Shown piece after piece: positions 25,033 to 34,117 of a stretch of 64,000 bases of DNA. Each line of letters begins with the position of its first letter. Within the stretch, counting starts at the first letter, position 1. Position numbers and translations under genes: made by a program. The stretch lies in NCBI RefSeq assembly GCF_026626745.1, contig NZ_JAPNJW010000001.1, positions 1,518,001-1,582,000 of the forward strand. Reading direction: 5' to 3'. The notes below the pieces were generated by a model. The model had not been told where the DNA came from. It did no database searches and saw nothing but the letters and a program-made list of their open reading frames with translations. The stretch is from Nannocystis sp. RBIL2 (GTDB lineage Bacteria > Myxococcota_A > Polyangia > Nannocystales > Nannocystaceae).

Positions 25033-26706
25033 TCAATGCCCATGGCTGGCCCGAGCGGCCGCGCGGGGCCACAGGACCGCCTTCTTTCCGTTGCCGGAGG
25101 CGCGGAGGGTGTGCAGTTCGAGGTTCGGCTGCGGCGCAGGCGCTCCGTTGGAGCCGCCGGCGTCGGTGGGGCAGAGCCACGGCAAGTTGTCGTCATCCAT
25201 CGTCAGCTCGACCTCGAGGTCGGTGAATTGGACCTTCGGGTTGATCGTGGTGGCCAGATTGCCGGCGAGCGCGACGTCGGCGGTGGGGACGGTCAGGACG
25301 ACGGCGCTGCCGCCCGAGAGCACGCAAGGGGTGGTGACTCCGGCGAGCACCGTGAGCCCTTCGATCTCGATCGGCACGCTCGACGGCGGGTCCATGGTCG
25401 CGGAGAAGGTCAGGAAGACCTCCGATTGGTTCGGGTCCTCGGTGAGGTAGTAAAATCCGCCGACGCCGAACGAGCCGGCGATCCAGTTCATGCTGACGAC
25501 GATGCGCGTGAACTCGGGGTCCTGCATCGCGGCCAGCATCGGCTCGATCTCGGCGCCGACGACGGTGTTGCGGGCATCGACGGCCGCCTGCGCGTCCGCC
25601 TGTAGCGCCCCGTCGTCCGGCTGGGCGGCGGCGGCGACCTCGGCGAGCAGCAGGTCCGCGGGCGGGTCGCCGTCCTCGACCTTGAGCTCCCAGCCCGGGA
25701 CGGCGTCGCGGCGCAGGAGCAGGCCGGAGAGCACGCCGAGGTCATAGAATTCACGACCGCTGTCGAAGGTGTCGCCGCCGAGGAAGATGCCGTCGGCGAG
25801 GTGAGAGACCGCGAGCGCGAGCAATTCATCGTCGGCGGCGTCGCATCCGAGCTCGGCGAGGGCGCTCATCATCAGGCTGACGTACTCCGCCGAGCCCTCG
25901 GTGCAATCGTAGCGGCGGCTCGCCGCCATCTCCTCGGCGTGCTCGGAGTGCAGGCGCTCGCGCCAGTGCGCCGCGGCGGCCAGGCCGTCCTCGCCGTGCA
26001 CTTCGGCCAGCAGCGACCGCAGCAGCTGCGCGCGCAGGTAGCGGGGCTCCCACGGCTCGGGGTACGGCGCGGAGCGGCTGCCATTGCCGACGTTCCAGTC
26101 GTTCTGGTCGCTGAGGAAGTGGAAACCCTCGTGGAAGGTCAAGGCGGTGGCGAAGTCGGGCCAGAGCACCCCGCCGTTCATCGTGATCGCATCATTGGTC
26201 TCCTGCGTCCCGTCGAGCGAGATCCCCAGGGTCAGCGCTCCGCCGAGCTGGTTGATGTTGAAGAAGGCGGTCCACTCCGGCGGCAGCGTGTCGAGCGGCC
26301 CCTCGGTGACTCTCGGCGGCTCGCCGTCGCCCTGCTGATAATTCCACACCCAGGCGCGGTTCTCCGACTCCGAGGCCAGCAGCACCTGGCGCGCGCGATA
26401 ATTGGCCTCGACGTCGGGCCAGATCCGCTCGGGGCACTCGTACATCGCCACATCGAGCGCCGCGAGGATCTTCTCGACGCGGGTCAGCGGCTCGCCGTCG
26501 GTGGTTTCGCCGCTCGTCGTCGGCATGGTCGTCGAACCGCCGCCGGTCGGCGAATCGGTGGTGGTATCATCGGTCGTGCCGATGCCGGTGGTCGTGCTCG
26601 TCGAGGTCGACCCGGTCGGACTGTCGGTCGATTCGCCTGAATCGTTGTTGCAGGCCGCGAGCGCCGCCCCGACGAGGATGATAAAGGGCCGTATCGAGAT
26701 GGGCAT
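25033..26706 (-). CDS. Lipoprotein with HExxH zinc-peptidase-like motif
   Basis: The ATG at 26706 gives MPISIRPFIILVGAALAAC, a lipoprotein signal, then a Thr/Ser/Gly spacer (about residues 25-65). The 557-aa product has ALTFHEGFHFLSDQ with HEGFH at residues 192-196. A glutamate-rich helix, YDCTEGSAEYVSLMMSALAE, lies near 270 and could supply a third zinc ligand as in gluzincins. Overall similarity to known peptidase families is not obvious to me, so the activity is inferred from the motif. The frame continues open far upstream (to 28629), but that part is antisense to the LRR gene. Confidence 0.75.
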   Translation of the reverse strand: MPISIRPFIILVGAALAACNNDSGESTDSPTGSTSTSTTTGIGTTDDTTTDSPTGGGSTTMPTTSGETTDGEPLTRVEKILAALDVAMYECPERIWPDVEANYRARQVLLASESENRAWVWNYQQGDGEPPRVTEGPLDTLPPEWTAFFNINQLGGALTLGISLDGTQETNDAITMNGGVLWPDFATALTFHEGFHFLSDQNDWNVGNGSRSAPYPEPWEPRYLRAQLLRSLLAEVHGEDGLAAAAHWRERLHSEHAEEMAASRRYDCTEGSAEYVSLMMSALAELGCDAADDELLALAVSHLADGIFLGGDTFDSGREFYDLGVLSGLLLRRDAVPGWELKVEDGDPPADLLLAEVAAAAQPDDGALQADAQAAVDARNTVVGAEIEPMLAAMQDPEFTRIVVSMNWIAGSFGVGGFYYLTEDPNQSEVFLTFSATMDPPSSVPIEIEGLTVLAGVTTPCVLSGGSAVVLTVPTADVALAGNLATTINPKVQFTDLEVELTMDDDNLPWLCPTDAGGSNGAPAPQPNLELHTLRASGNGKKAVLWPRAAARASHGH

Positions 26707-26853
26707 GACGACCCGAGGGTCACATCCCGCGAGCAGTCTGTCCAGAGGCGCCGACGGACGCGCGAACCGCGAATTCGGTTTCGCACGCGGTCCGCATTTC
26801 TCGGCCTCGGACCTATGTCCGAGACTGGCGCCGCCAGGGTATCGTGACGAGTC

Positions 26854-28503
26854 GTGCATCGTCCGCTCCTCTTCGCCTCGCTCGGCGTCGTGGCCATCTC
26901 CCTCGCTTGTGTCCCGCCTGCCGGTAATGGCCCGACGAGCGGCACCGCGACCGACACCCTCGCCACGGAGACCGACGCCACCGCTACCGCCACCGACCCC
27001 ACCACCACGGTGAGCGAGCCGTCGATCCCCTGCCCGCCGATCGATCCGCATCACAAGTGGGAGCTCGACCAGGACGGCGTCTTCGACACCGTCGTGCAGA
27101 CCCAGGACGAGCTGCAGATCCTCGCCGGCTGCACCGACATCGACGGCTCCCTGCAGATCACCGGCACCGTCACCGATCTGACCCCGCTCGCCAGCCTGCG
27201 GCGCATCGCCGGCTCGCTCTACATCGACGACGTCGGCGAGAAGCAGCTGTTCTCGCTCGCGGGCCTGGAGGGCCTCGTGTCCGTGCGCAGCGTCGAGCTC
27301 GAGCACCTCGCGATCACCAGCCTGGAGCCGCTCGCCGGCCTGACGAGCCTCGCGGGCGCGCTCGACCTCGAACGGCTCGAGGAGCTCGAGTCGCTCGCCG
27401 GTCTTCACAACCTCGAGCACATAGGCGGTCCGCTGACGATCAGCGGCCTCCCCAAGCTCACCGAGGTCGAAGCGCTCGCCGGCCTGACCGACCTGCCCGA
27501 CACGCTCGAGCTCGCCGAACTCTCCGCGCTGACGTCCCTCGAGGGCTTGCACAACATCGCGCACATCGGCGGCCGGTTGTCGATCGACGAGTGCCCGCAG
27601 CTCGCGGACCTCGGCGGCCTGCGCGGCCTGCAGGGCATCGACGGGCGCCTGTACCTCGGGCAGCTCCCGATCACCACGCTCCACGGCCTCGAGGCGCTCA
27701 CTGAGGTCGGCACGCCCGGCGGCGAGCCGGTCCAGGTCACCCTCTACCTCCTGTCGGAGCTGACGTCGCTCGACGCCCTCGCCATCGAGTGGCACGAGGC
27801 GCACTCGATCTGGATCTATCGCTCGCAGGTCTCCAGCCTCGACACCTTCGCCGGCGTCCCCGAGCTCGACAGCCTGACGCTGCTCGAGGTCGACAATCTC
27901 GTCGACCTGAGCGGCCTCGAGTCGCTGACCGTCGTCCACGGTTCGCTGGATCTCAGCGACAATCCGAGCCTGGTCGACATCAGCGCCCTCGCCAACCTCC
28001 GCTCCTTCGGCGCCCTGGACATCGAGCGCTCGGCGCTCACCGACCTGCTGCTGCCCGGCCTGACCGCCGTCGGCGCGGTACGGATCCGCGAGAACGCCGA
28101 GCTGACCGCGCTTTCGGGCCTCGCCGGCTTCTCCGAGATGGCCTCGCTGGTACTCGAATACAACCCCAAGATCGCAGCTCTGCCCGATCTGTCCGCGCTC
28201 GAGAGCGTCGTCGGCAACTTCGAGATCCGCGACAATGACACGCTGACGACGCTCGCAGACCTCGCCGGGCTCACCCATGTCGGCGGCGATCTCCGGGTCG
28301 TGGACAACGCCGAGCTCCCGCAGACCGAGGCCGTGAAATGGGGTGAGCCGATCGACGTCGGCGGGACCCGCAAGATCGTCCGCAACAAGGGCGACATCGC
28401 CCCACCCGCAGACCCCTGCCCCTGGGTCGATGACGGCGAGTGCGACGAGAATGGCACCTGCGCCCCGGGCAGCGACGGATGGGACTGCATCATCGGCGAG
28501 TGA
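26854..28503 (+). CDS. Leucine-rich-repeat lipoprotein (receptor-L-like), paralogue 1
   Basis: A GTG-started 549-aa protein with signal VHRPLLFASLGVVAISLAC and a Thr-rich spacer. The body consists of LRR-like units (LTPLASLRRIAGSLYID, LAGLEGLVSVRSVELEH, LEGLHNIAHIGGRLSID and others), the pattern of receptor-L/LRR surface proteins. It ends with a short Asp/Cys motif (DPCPWVDDGECDENGTC, then DGWDC). A paralogue with the same order and the same tail lies at 34118-35635 on the other strand. A role in surface recognition is inferred. Confidence 0.85.
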   Translation: MHRPLLFASLGVVAISLACVPPAGNGPTSGTATDTLATETDATATATDPTTTVSEPSIPCPPIDPHHKWELDQDGVFDTVVQTQDELQILAGCTDIDGSLQITGTVTDLTPLASLRRIAGSLYIDDVGEKQLFSLAGLEGLVSVRSVELEHLAITSLEPLAGLTSLAGALDLERLEELESLAGLHNLEHIGGPLTISGLPKLTEVEALAGLTDLPDTLELAELSALTSLEGLHNIAHIGGRLSIDECPQLADLGGLRGLQGIDGRLYLGQLPITTLHGLEALTEVGTPGGEPVQVTLYLLSELTSLDALAIEWHEAHSIWIYRSQVSSLDTFAGVPELDSLTLLEVDNLVDLSGLESLTVVHGSLDLSDNPSLVDISALANLRSFGALDIERSALTDLLLPGLTAVGAVRIRENAELTALSGLAGFSEMASLVLEYNPKIAALPDLSALESVVGNFEIRDNDTLTTLADLAGLTHVGGDLRVVDNAELPQTEAVKWGEPIDVGGTRKIVRNKGDIAPPADPCPWVDDGECDENGTCAPGSDGWDCIIGE

Positions 28504-28504
28504 G

Positions 28505-28559
28505 CTGCCCGCCGCGGGCTGGTCCTGCCCGAGACGGAGGATGCCAGCCCCGCGGGCAG
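28505..28559 (+). terminator. Large imperfect hairpin after the LRR gene
   Basis: CTGCCCGC-CGCGGGCTGG at 28505-28522 pairs with CCAGCCCCGCGGGCAG at 28544-28559 with one bulge. A second 7-bp stem (28561-28567 with 28579-28585) follows. There is no T-tract, so it is a candidate rather than a textbook terminator. Confidence 0.5.
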
Positions 28560-28605
28560 TCCCCCGCTGGGTGAGGACGCGGGGGCTGCATGCTAAAATG
28601 CGGGC

Positions 28606-29139
28606 GTGATTGAACGTTTCCGGACGCACCTGGCTCTCGCCGCCCTCATGTCCGGGGCCGCCTGCCCCGAGCCGGATGTCTGCACCCAGTCAGGGTGCGC
28701 CTCGGAGCCGTGGATCCGCGTCGTCGACGAAGGAACCACGGGCGGCCACCTCCGGGCGGGCAAATACCTGTTCCGCCTGCAATCCGCCGACATGACTCTC
28801 GAGTGGGAGTGCGTCCTGGCCGCTGACGACGCCCCCGATCCCGCCTGTGACCGCTCCTCGCTCACGGCCATGGGCGAGTCCAAAGATGGGCCCGTGCGCT
28901 GGGTCGTCGATGTCGCTCACGACGGCGACGGCCTGGCGATCGAGCTCGTCGAGATCCGGGAGGAGGGCAAGATCATCACCGGCCCGGAGCAGCTCACGAT
29001 CACCGTGATGCGTGACGACCTGGTCCAGATCGAGGAGACGCACCATCCCGAGTACATGGGTAATTGGCCTAATGGCATGGAGTGCGGCCCTTATTGTGCT
29101 GCAGCGAGCGAGCCCGTCGTCGTCCGTGTCCCGGAGTGA
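28606..29139 (+). CDS. Small lipoprotein
   Basis: A GTG-started 177-aa protein beginning VIERFRTHLALAALMSGAAC with a lipobox cysteine. The mature part is beta-rich with several cysteines (C-PEPDVCTQSGCAS..., GMECGPYCAAA). Upstream, GCTAAAATG may be a -10-like element. No family is recognised. It follows the LRR gene by about 100 bp and may be a separate transcript. Confidence 0.7.
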   Translation: MIERFRTHLALAALMSGAACPEPDVCTQSGCASEPWIRVVDEGTTGGHLRAGKYLFRLQSADMTLEWECVLAADDAPDPACDRSSLTAMGESKDGPVRWVVDVAHDGDGLAIELVEIREEGKIITGPEQLTITVMRDDLVQIEETHHPEYMGNWPNGMECGPYCAAASEPVVVRVPE

Positions 29140-29222
29140 TGCGGTTGCTGAGACGCGACTGCGCCGCGTGATCGACCGCGGTCCCGGCTCGCCCACGCCG
29201 ATCCCTCGGCGAGAAGGAGGCG

Positions 29223-29239
29223 CGCGGGCGCGGCCCGCG
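29223..29239. terminator. Hairpin between convergent genes
   Basis: CGCGGGC-GCG-GCCCGCG forms a 7-bp GC stem midway between two convergent lipoprotein genes (stops at 29139 and 29262). It could serve both strands. No T-tract is present. Confidence 0.45.
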
Positions 29240-29261
29240 AGTCGGGGCCCGTGGATGCCGT

Positions 29262-30650
29262 TCAGTCAAGCAACGTCGCGTACAAGATGTTCGTGCACAT
29301 CTCGTCCTGGGTTCCCTCGCCCCAAGTCGTGGGCATCTCGCGTCCCGACGTGTCGAAGTTACACGAGATGCTGATGGTGTCGTTGGGGGACACGTCGATC
29401 GGGGTTTCGTACCACCACAGATCCTGCCAATGGAAGTCCCAACGGTCGACGTCGGTGAGGCATTGCTCAGATCCTTGTTGGTGCAGCGTGGTCTGCTGCG
29501 TCTTGCCGATCACATGCATGTGAGGCATCGAGCCCCAGACGCGGAGTCCGCCGGGGATGGTGATTCCGGCGTACCACCCGAGCATCTCCATCGTCATCTC
29601 GGCGCTGACGTTGGCCTTCGGGTCACCGGGAGGCACCGAGAACTCGAAGCTGCCGGCCGGCACCAGGTACGCCCGCTCCAACGTCGCGCCCTGCTCGATC
29701 TGGTACGTCACCTTCGAGCGGTCGGAGTAGAGGCCTGGCACCGGCACGTTGTAGTGGACTTGCACGACCACCTGGCGGCCTGCGCCGTGAAAGATCCCTG
29801 TGCCTTCGGGGAGGAGGGTGGCCCCGCTGCCAGGGACCCAGACGCCGTACAGGATGGACTTCTGGACGCCGGCGGCACCAAAGCAGCGATACCCGGGCTC
29901 GGGGTCGGCCTCGTCCAGCGCCGCGGCCGCGGCCTCGGCCTCGGCGTCCAGCAGGTAGAAGAGCGACACGTGGTGCACGACGCGGGGGTCGCCCGGGAGG
30001 ATGTCGTAGCCCGTGATGAAGGAGTCCTCGGTGATTCCGGGATCGACGACGAAGCAGCGATATTCGTCCTGCTCGCCCGGGGCGGGCTGGGGCGTGTAAT
30101 CGAGGCCGATGTCGAAGGTCGCCAATTCGCCGGTGAGCTTCGGGCTGTCGTCCACGGGGGGTGGTGGTGCGTCCGCGGGGTCGCCGAGCGGCGCGCCGGC
30201 TTGCGACCAGCCCTGGAAGAGCGCGATCTCCTCGTCGCTCAGCCACCGCGCGTTCTTGTACGTGTGGCACGAGCCGTCGTTGTTGACCGGCATCGGCGGC
30301 ATCGTGCGCGACAGGACCGAAGCCGCTAGCAATCCGCTCAACGACGCTGCGGCCTCGGGGTCTTCCAGGGAGAACGGCGCCACGCCGCCGTCCCGGTGGC
30401 AGCCGAGGCACTCATTGTTGACGATGCGAGCGATGTCCTTGTAGTACGTGGGCGCGTTCGATCCCTCGGTGGGGTCGGAGCCCTCGGTGGAGCTCGAGCC
30501 CTCGGTGGGGGTAGCGCCCTCGGTGAGGCTTGAGCCCTCGGTGGAGCCTGGGTTTTCGGTGCTCGACCCGTCGGTGCTGCCAGCGGTGCTCTCGCAGCCG
30601 ACGATGAGGGCGAGTGTGACCAACGAGGGGACGGCCGGATGCAGCTTCAT
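29262..30650 (-). CDS. Heme- and copper-binding monooxygenase-like lipoprotein (PHM/DBH type)
   Basis: The ATG at 30650 follows GGAGGA by 3-4 nt. The 462-aa product starts MKLHPAVPSLVTLALIVGC with a lipobox, then a TEGSSxT repeat spacer. A c-type heme motif CLGCH sits at residues 81-85. The C-terminal half resembles copper type II ascorbate-dependent monooxygenases (peptidylglycine alpha-hydroxylating / dopamine beta-hydroxylase), with VVHHVSLFYL near 224 and MPHMHVIGK near 375, the expected histidine ligands. An electron path from heme to copper on the cell surface is inferred. The substrate is unknown. It is divergent from the LytS/LytTR pair. Confidence 0.85.
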   Translation of the reverse strand: MKLHPAVPSLVTLALIVGCESTAGSTDGSSTENPGSTEGSSLTEGATPTEGSSSTEGSDPTEGSNAPTYYKDIARIVNNECLGCHRDGGVAPFSLEDPEAAASLSGLLAASVLSRTMPPMPVNNDGSCHTYKNARWLSDEEIALFQGWSQAGAPLGDPADAPPPPVDDSPKLTGELATFDIGLDYTPQPAPGEQDEYRCFVVDPGITEDSFITGYDILPGDPRVVHHVSLFYLLDAEAEAAAAALDEADPEPGYRCFGAAGVQKSILYGVWVPGSGATLLPEGTGIFHGAGRQVVVQVHYNVPVPGLYSDRSKVTYQIEQGATLERAYLVPAGSFEFSVPPGDPKANVSAEMTMEMLGWYAGITIPGGLRVWGSMPHMHVIGKTQQTTLHQQGSEQCLTDVDRWDFHWQDLWWYETPIDVSPNDTISISCNFDTSGREMPTTWGEGTQDEMCTNILYATLLD

Positions 30651-30760
30651 GATTCCTCCATGCGCACAATCGTAATAAAGCAGGCGAGCAACTGAATGAT
30701 CGCAGGCAGCTCCTGGTCGTTCAGGATAGGGCATGCCGAAGTTGTGACGATACGATCCCG

Positions 30761-30817
30761 ACGAGCCGTCGTCTCGCGCCGACGAGCCGTCGTCTACCGT
30801 CGACGAGCCGTCGACTC
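30761..30817. promoter_or_regulatory. Three 21-bp-spaced direct repeats, likely operators
   Basis: GACGAGCCGTCGTCT occurs at 30761 and 30782, and GACGAGCCGTCGACT at 30803. The period is exactly 21 bp, two helical turns. Each unit is itself a near-palindrome (GACGA-GCCG-TCGTC). They lie 111-186 bp from the divergent starts at 30650 and 30947. LytTR regulators classically bind direct repeats about 21-22 bp apart, and a LytTR gene lies next door. Confidence 0.65.
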
Positions 30818-30946
30818 GCATCCAGAACTGGCTTTGCGGGTCAGGGCGGCGGAGTTCCCGCCGCGCCTGTCGGCACGATCGGCCCGGGGCTGCTCAGGAG
30901 CCGCGCATGGAGTACTCTCGGTTCGAGCCGAACCATCCGCACGCTC

Positions 30947-32098
30947 ATGAGCGCATCGCCCTCGCCCCCCCATACGTTCCGTTGGCAGCGCTTGGCCGTG
31001 GGGATAGCCATCATCTCCGTACTGGCGCTCATGCACGGGGCGGCCAGTGAGTTCTCCGGGGACGGCGTCACCGTGTATTGGTTCGCCTTCTGGCTCCTCG
31101 GAGTGCCGGTGAACATGCTCCCGCTCTTCGTGAGCTTCACCTGGGGCACGCGCCGCCGCTTCGGTCCGACGCAAACGCTCCTGACGACCCTCGTCGTTTC
31201 CGCCTTCTTCGGTGGTATCGGAGGCGTCGGCGCCTGTTATCTGATGCGGCATCATCCGCAGATCTTGCCACCCCCCTCGCGCGAGCCGACCTACCTGGGG
31301 ACCGCCGGATTCGGCGCCGTGTTCGGGGTTCTCATGTGCGCCATCTGGGCGCTTGCGTTCATCTACCCGTTCGCCCTGGAGGACGCCAAGCTGCGCGCGC
31401 TGGAGGCGGAAAAACTGAAGCTCGAAGCCGAGAAGCTGAAGCTCGAGGCCGAGGAGCTACGCAGCAGCGCCGAGCTCGCCCGGCTGCGCACGCAACTCGA
31501 GCCGCACTTCATCCTCAACACTCTCAACGCCATCGCCGGCTTCACGACCCAGGAGCCGCAGGAAGCTCGCCGTCTCATCGGCTGTCTGGGCGATCTGCTC
31601 CGCGACGCGCTCCACGACGCGGACGAGATGCAGACGCTCGGAGAAGAGATCGCCTGGCTGCGCCGGTATGCCGAGATTCTCGAGACACGTCATGCGGGCT
31701 CGCTCCACTTCCGGTGGGAGCTCGCTCGCGGCACCCACAACATCTCGTTGCCACGCCTGCTCCTCCAGCCGCTGGTGGAGAACGCCGTGAAGCATGGCGC
31801 CCTGCGCCGCAAGGGAGGCGGGCAGGTGCGCATCCAGGCGGCGATCACGAAGCCCGACAAGGGAGCCGCGCGCCTCGTATGCACGGTGGAGGACAACGGC
31901 CCGGGCATGGCCGCGACGCCGCCTCGGGCCGGGGCATTTGGCATCCGTTCCGTGCGCCGGCGCATCGAACTCAAGTACACGGGCGGGTGCCTGCGGATCG
32001 ATTCCTCCCCGGAGGGGACGCGCGCCGTCCTCGATCTACCTTGTGCCACGGCGCGAGAGCCGATGACGGTCATGACAGCGGGCGAGGCGGCACGATGA
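30947..32098 (+). CDS. LytS-type sensor histidine kinase
   Basis: The 383-aa protein has about four membrane helices in residues 10-140. A charged coiled coil with a repeated KLKLEAE unit spans about 145-180. A His_kinase domain follows with phospho-acceptor H187 in LEPHFILNTLNAI. The ATPase domain carries LVENAVKHG (N box) and VEDNGPGM (G1). It should phosphorylate the LytTR regulator encoded immediately downstream with an ATGA overlap. The signal sensed is unknown; no extracytoplasmic domain of size is present. Confidence 0.92.
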   Translation: MSASPSPPHTFRWQRLAVGIAIISVLALMHGAASEFSGDGVTVYWFAFWLLGVPVNMLPLFVSFTWGTRRRFGPTQTLLTTLVVSAFFGGIGGVGACYLMRHHPQILPPPSREPTYLGTAGFGAVFGVLMCAIWALAFIYPFALEDAKLRALEAEKLKLEAEKLKLEAEELRSSAELARLRTQLEPHFILNTLNAIAGFTTQEPQEARRLIGCLGDLLRDALHDADEMQTLGEEIAWLRRYAEILETRHAGSLHFRWELARGTHNISLPRLLLQPLVENAVKHGALRRKGGGQVRIQAAITKPDKGAARLVCTVEDNGPGMAATPPRAGAFGIRSVRRRIELKYTGGCLRIDSSPEGTRAVLDLPCATAREPMTVMTAGEAAR

Positions 32099-32892
32099 GG
32101 GAGCTCTCCACGACGGGAGTTTTACGCCCGCTCCGCGCGCTCGTCGTCGAGGACGAGTGGCCGGCGCGCAACTACCTGGTTGAGCTGCTCGAGGAGTCCC
32201 ATCTCGCCGAGGTCGTCGGCGCAGTGGTCAGCGTGGAAGAGGCTCGCCAGGCGTTGCAGCTCGCGCCCTCGGGGCTCGGGATCGACGTCGTGTTCGTCGA
32301 TGTGGCGCTCGGCGGGAACAGCGACGAGACCGGACTCGACCTGGTGCGCGCCTCGGCGAGTGATGTGCATCGGCCGATGTTCGTGCTGGCGACGGCGTTC
32401 AAGGAGCATGCGATCGAGGCGTTCGCTCTGGGCGTCGACGACTACCTGCTGAAGCCGTTCACCGCGGAGCGGGTCGTGCAGTGCCTGCGCCGCCTCAATG
32501 CCCGCCGCCGCTCCTCGCCCGCGAGCCCGCTCCGAATCGTGGCCCGTCGCGGCAAGAGCCTGGTGTTCCTCGATACGAGCGAGGTCTGGGCCTTCGAGGC
32601 GGCCGATCGGCTCACCTCGGTACACACCCCGCACGGCACGTTCGACCTCGATTTGTCCCTGGCGGCGATCGAGGCGTCGCTCGGCCGGGCGCTCACCCGC
32701 GTTCACCGAAACTGGCTGGTCAACGCGGCTCATATCAAGGAGCTCGAGCGCGACGGGGCAGAGACGACGATTTTCGTCGGCGCCGGCATCGGTCCCGGAC
32801 AGCCCGGCGTCCGGGTGCCCATCGCACGCGAGCGCGCGGCATCCGTGCGAGAGATGCTGCTCACGACGGCCACGGGGCTCCGTCGCGGCTGA
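32095..32892 (+). CDS. LytTR-family response regulator
   Basis: The 265-aa protein has a receiver domain (ALVVEDEWPARNYL, phospho-acceptor D69 in FVDVAL, K near 121 in DDYLLKPF) and a C-terminal LytTR DNA-binding domain from about residue 145 (ARRGKSLVFLDTSEVWAFEA, then RVHRNWLVNAAHIKELER). The ATG overlaps the kinase stop, so the two are co-translated. The three direct repeats at 30761-30817 are a likely target (inference). Confidence 0.93.
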   Translation: MRELSTTGVLRPLRALVVEDEWPARNYLVELLEESHLAEVVGAVVSVEEARQALQLAPSGLGIDVVFVDVALGGNSDETGLDLVRASASDVHRPMFVLATAFKEHAIEAFALGVDDYLLKPFTAERVVQCLRRLNARRRSSPASPLRIVARRGKSLVFLDTSEVWAFEAADRLTSVHTPHGTFDLDLSLAAIEASLGRALTRVHRNWLVNAAHIKELERDGAETTIFVGAGIGPGQPGVRVPIARERAASVREMLLTTATGLRRG

Positions 32893-33004
32893 CGCAACAG
32901 CCGGCGGGTTCTCCCAGACATCACCGTATCCGCCATGCGGGGTAGCGACGGCCCTGCGACCTCCGGCCCCAAGGCTTGCTCCGGGGGGGGCGCCCAGCCC
33001 AGCC

Positions 33005-33035
33005 CAGGGCCCCGGATGCGCGGCGGTGCGATCCC
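33005..33035 (+). repeat. Interspersed repeat, copy B
   Basis: It shares a 25-nt identical core with copy A (20619-20648), preceded in both by CAGGG. It lies in the 169-bp spacer between the LytTR gene and the convergent DUF4241 gene. Confidence 0.6.
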
Positions 33036-33061
33036 CCGGAGGTCTCGAAAATTCGCCTCGA

Positions 33062-33970
33062 TCACAGCGGCGCACGCGGGCGGGTCCCTGCGGACACGCA
33101 GATCACCAGCCGCAGCCCGGGCGTGTTGCGCTTCCACTCGAGCCTGCACTCGTCGCCGGTCCAGCGCTGGCCCGCGACCATTCGGGGCTCCGACAGGTAG
33201 AAGCCCATCTCCTTCGGTCCTCGGAGGATCACGACGGTCTCCGCCCATTGCAGCCCGCGCACCGAGATCCCGCGCGCCGCCAACCACGGGTGCACGAGCT
33301 CGCCGTGCGGCAGCGGCAGTGATAGCTCGATCTGCTCGCTGACAGGCTCGTGCAGTAGGCCGAAGTCGGTGACCAGCTCGACCAGCCCGCCCTGCTCGTC
33401 GAGGCCCCAGTACGACGCACCGCATCCGCCGCCCCGGCCGGTCGAGAACATCACGACGTTCGCACCCCCGACCTCGGCGACGTGCCACATCCAGCCGCCG
33501 TTCCGGTTGTGCGCCATCGCTTCCCCCCAAAACTGCGTCGTAGCCTCGTCGACCGTCGCGCGCGCCGCCGCGTCGAAGAAACAACCGATGTCGTGAAATA
33601 CCTCGTAGACCGACTCGCCGGCGCTGCGGCCCACAAACGGCGCCGGCTCCCAGCGCACCGCGGGCCCGGCGGCGAAGCGCACGCGGGCGCATGCCACCCC
33701 CGTGCCGTCGTATCCGAAGTCGGCCAGCGCCAGCTCGACCGGGAACACCCCGACGGGAGTTTCGCGTGCGAACGGAGGCGGGGGAGCGGCGAAGTCGATG
33801 AGCCCCGGATCGCCTACGACGACGCGCCCGCTCGGCACCCGTAAAAATTCGCCGATCTGCTGAGTCGACATCTCGATCGGCTCGCCGTGCTCCCGCGCGA
33901 AGCGAGTCCCCGCGTTGAACGCCGCCGTGAAGGGCGGCAGGTCGGTCGCAGCACGCTCCGAACGAGACAT
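33062..33970 (-). CDS. DUF4241 protein
   Basis: The 302-aa protein fits DUF4241: VGVFPVELALADFGYDG, AVRWEPAP, the FHDIGCFFDAAA block, then WHVAEVGGANVVMFSTGRGG and SYWGLDEQGGLVELVTDFG. The function of the family is not established. There is no signal peptide. Upstream in-frame codons exist, but MSRSERAATDLPPF (ATG at 33970) is the best start. A truncated relative of its N-terminus lies at 18802. Confidence 0.8.
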   Translation of the reverse strand: MSRSERAATDLPPFTAAFNAGTRFAREHGEPIEMSTQQIGEFLRVPSGRVVVGDPGLIDFAAPPPPFARETPVGVFPVELALADFGYDGTGVACARVRFAAGPAVRWEPAPFVGRSAGESVYEVFHDIGCFFDAAARATVDEATTQFWGEAMAHNRNGGWMWHVAEVGGANVVMFSTGRGGGCGASYWGLDEQGGLVELVTDFGLLHEPVSEQIELSLPLPHGELVHPWLAARGISVRGLQWAETVVILRGPKEMGFYLSEPRMVAGQRWTGDECRLEWKRNTPGLRLVICVSAGTRPRAPL

Positions 33971-34117
33971 CCGCGGTGCATTACACCACACCGCCCGCCA
34001 CATGACACGGCCGCGATGTGCCCTTTGCCGGCATCGCGGCCCATCCCCTTGAAGGACAGGTCCGCGGGGCGCCACGACCGGGCCCTACACAGCAGTGCTA
34101 TTCGGCGTCGTGGGCTG

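Noticed and set aside
26707..28629. N-terminal extension of the minus-strand zinc lipoprotein frame
   Set aside because: It is antisense to the LRR lipoprotein and precedes a perfect lipoprotein signal, so the real start is 26706.
30758..30820. Possible CRISPR array
   Set aside because: Only three 15-bp units with 6-bp gaps; there are no unique spacers and no cas genes. Operators are a better explanation.
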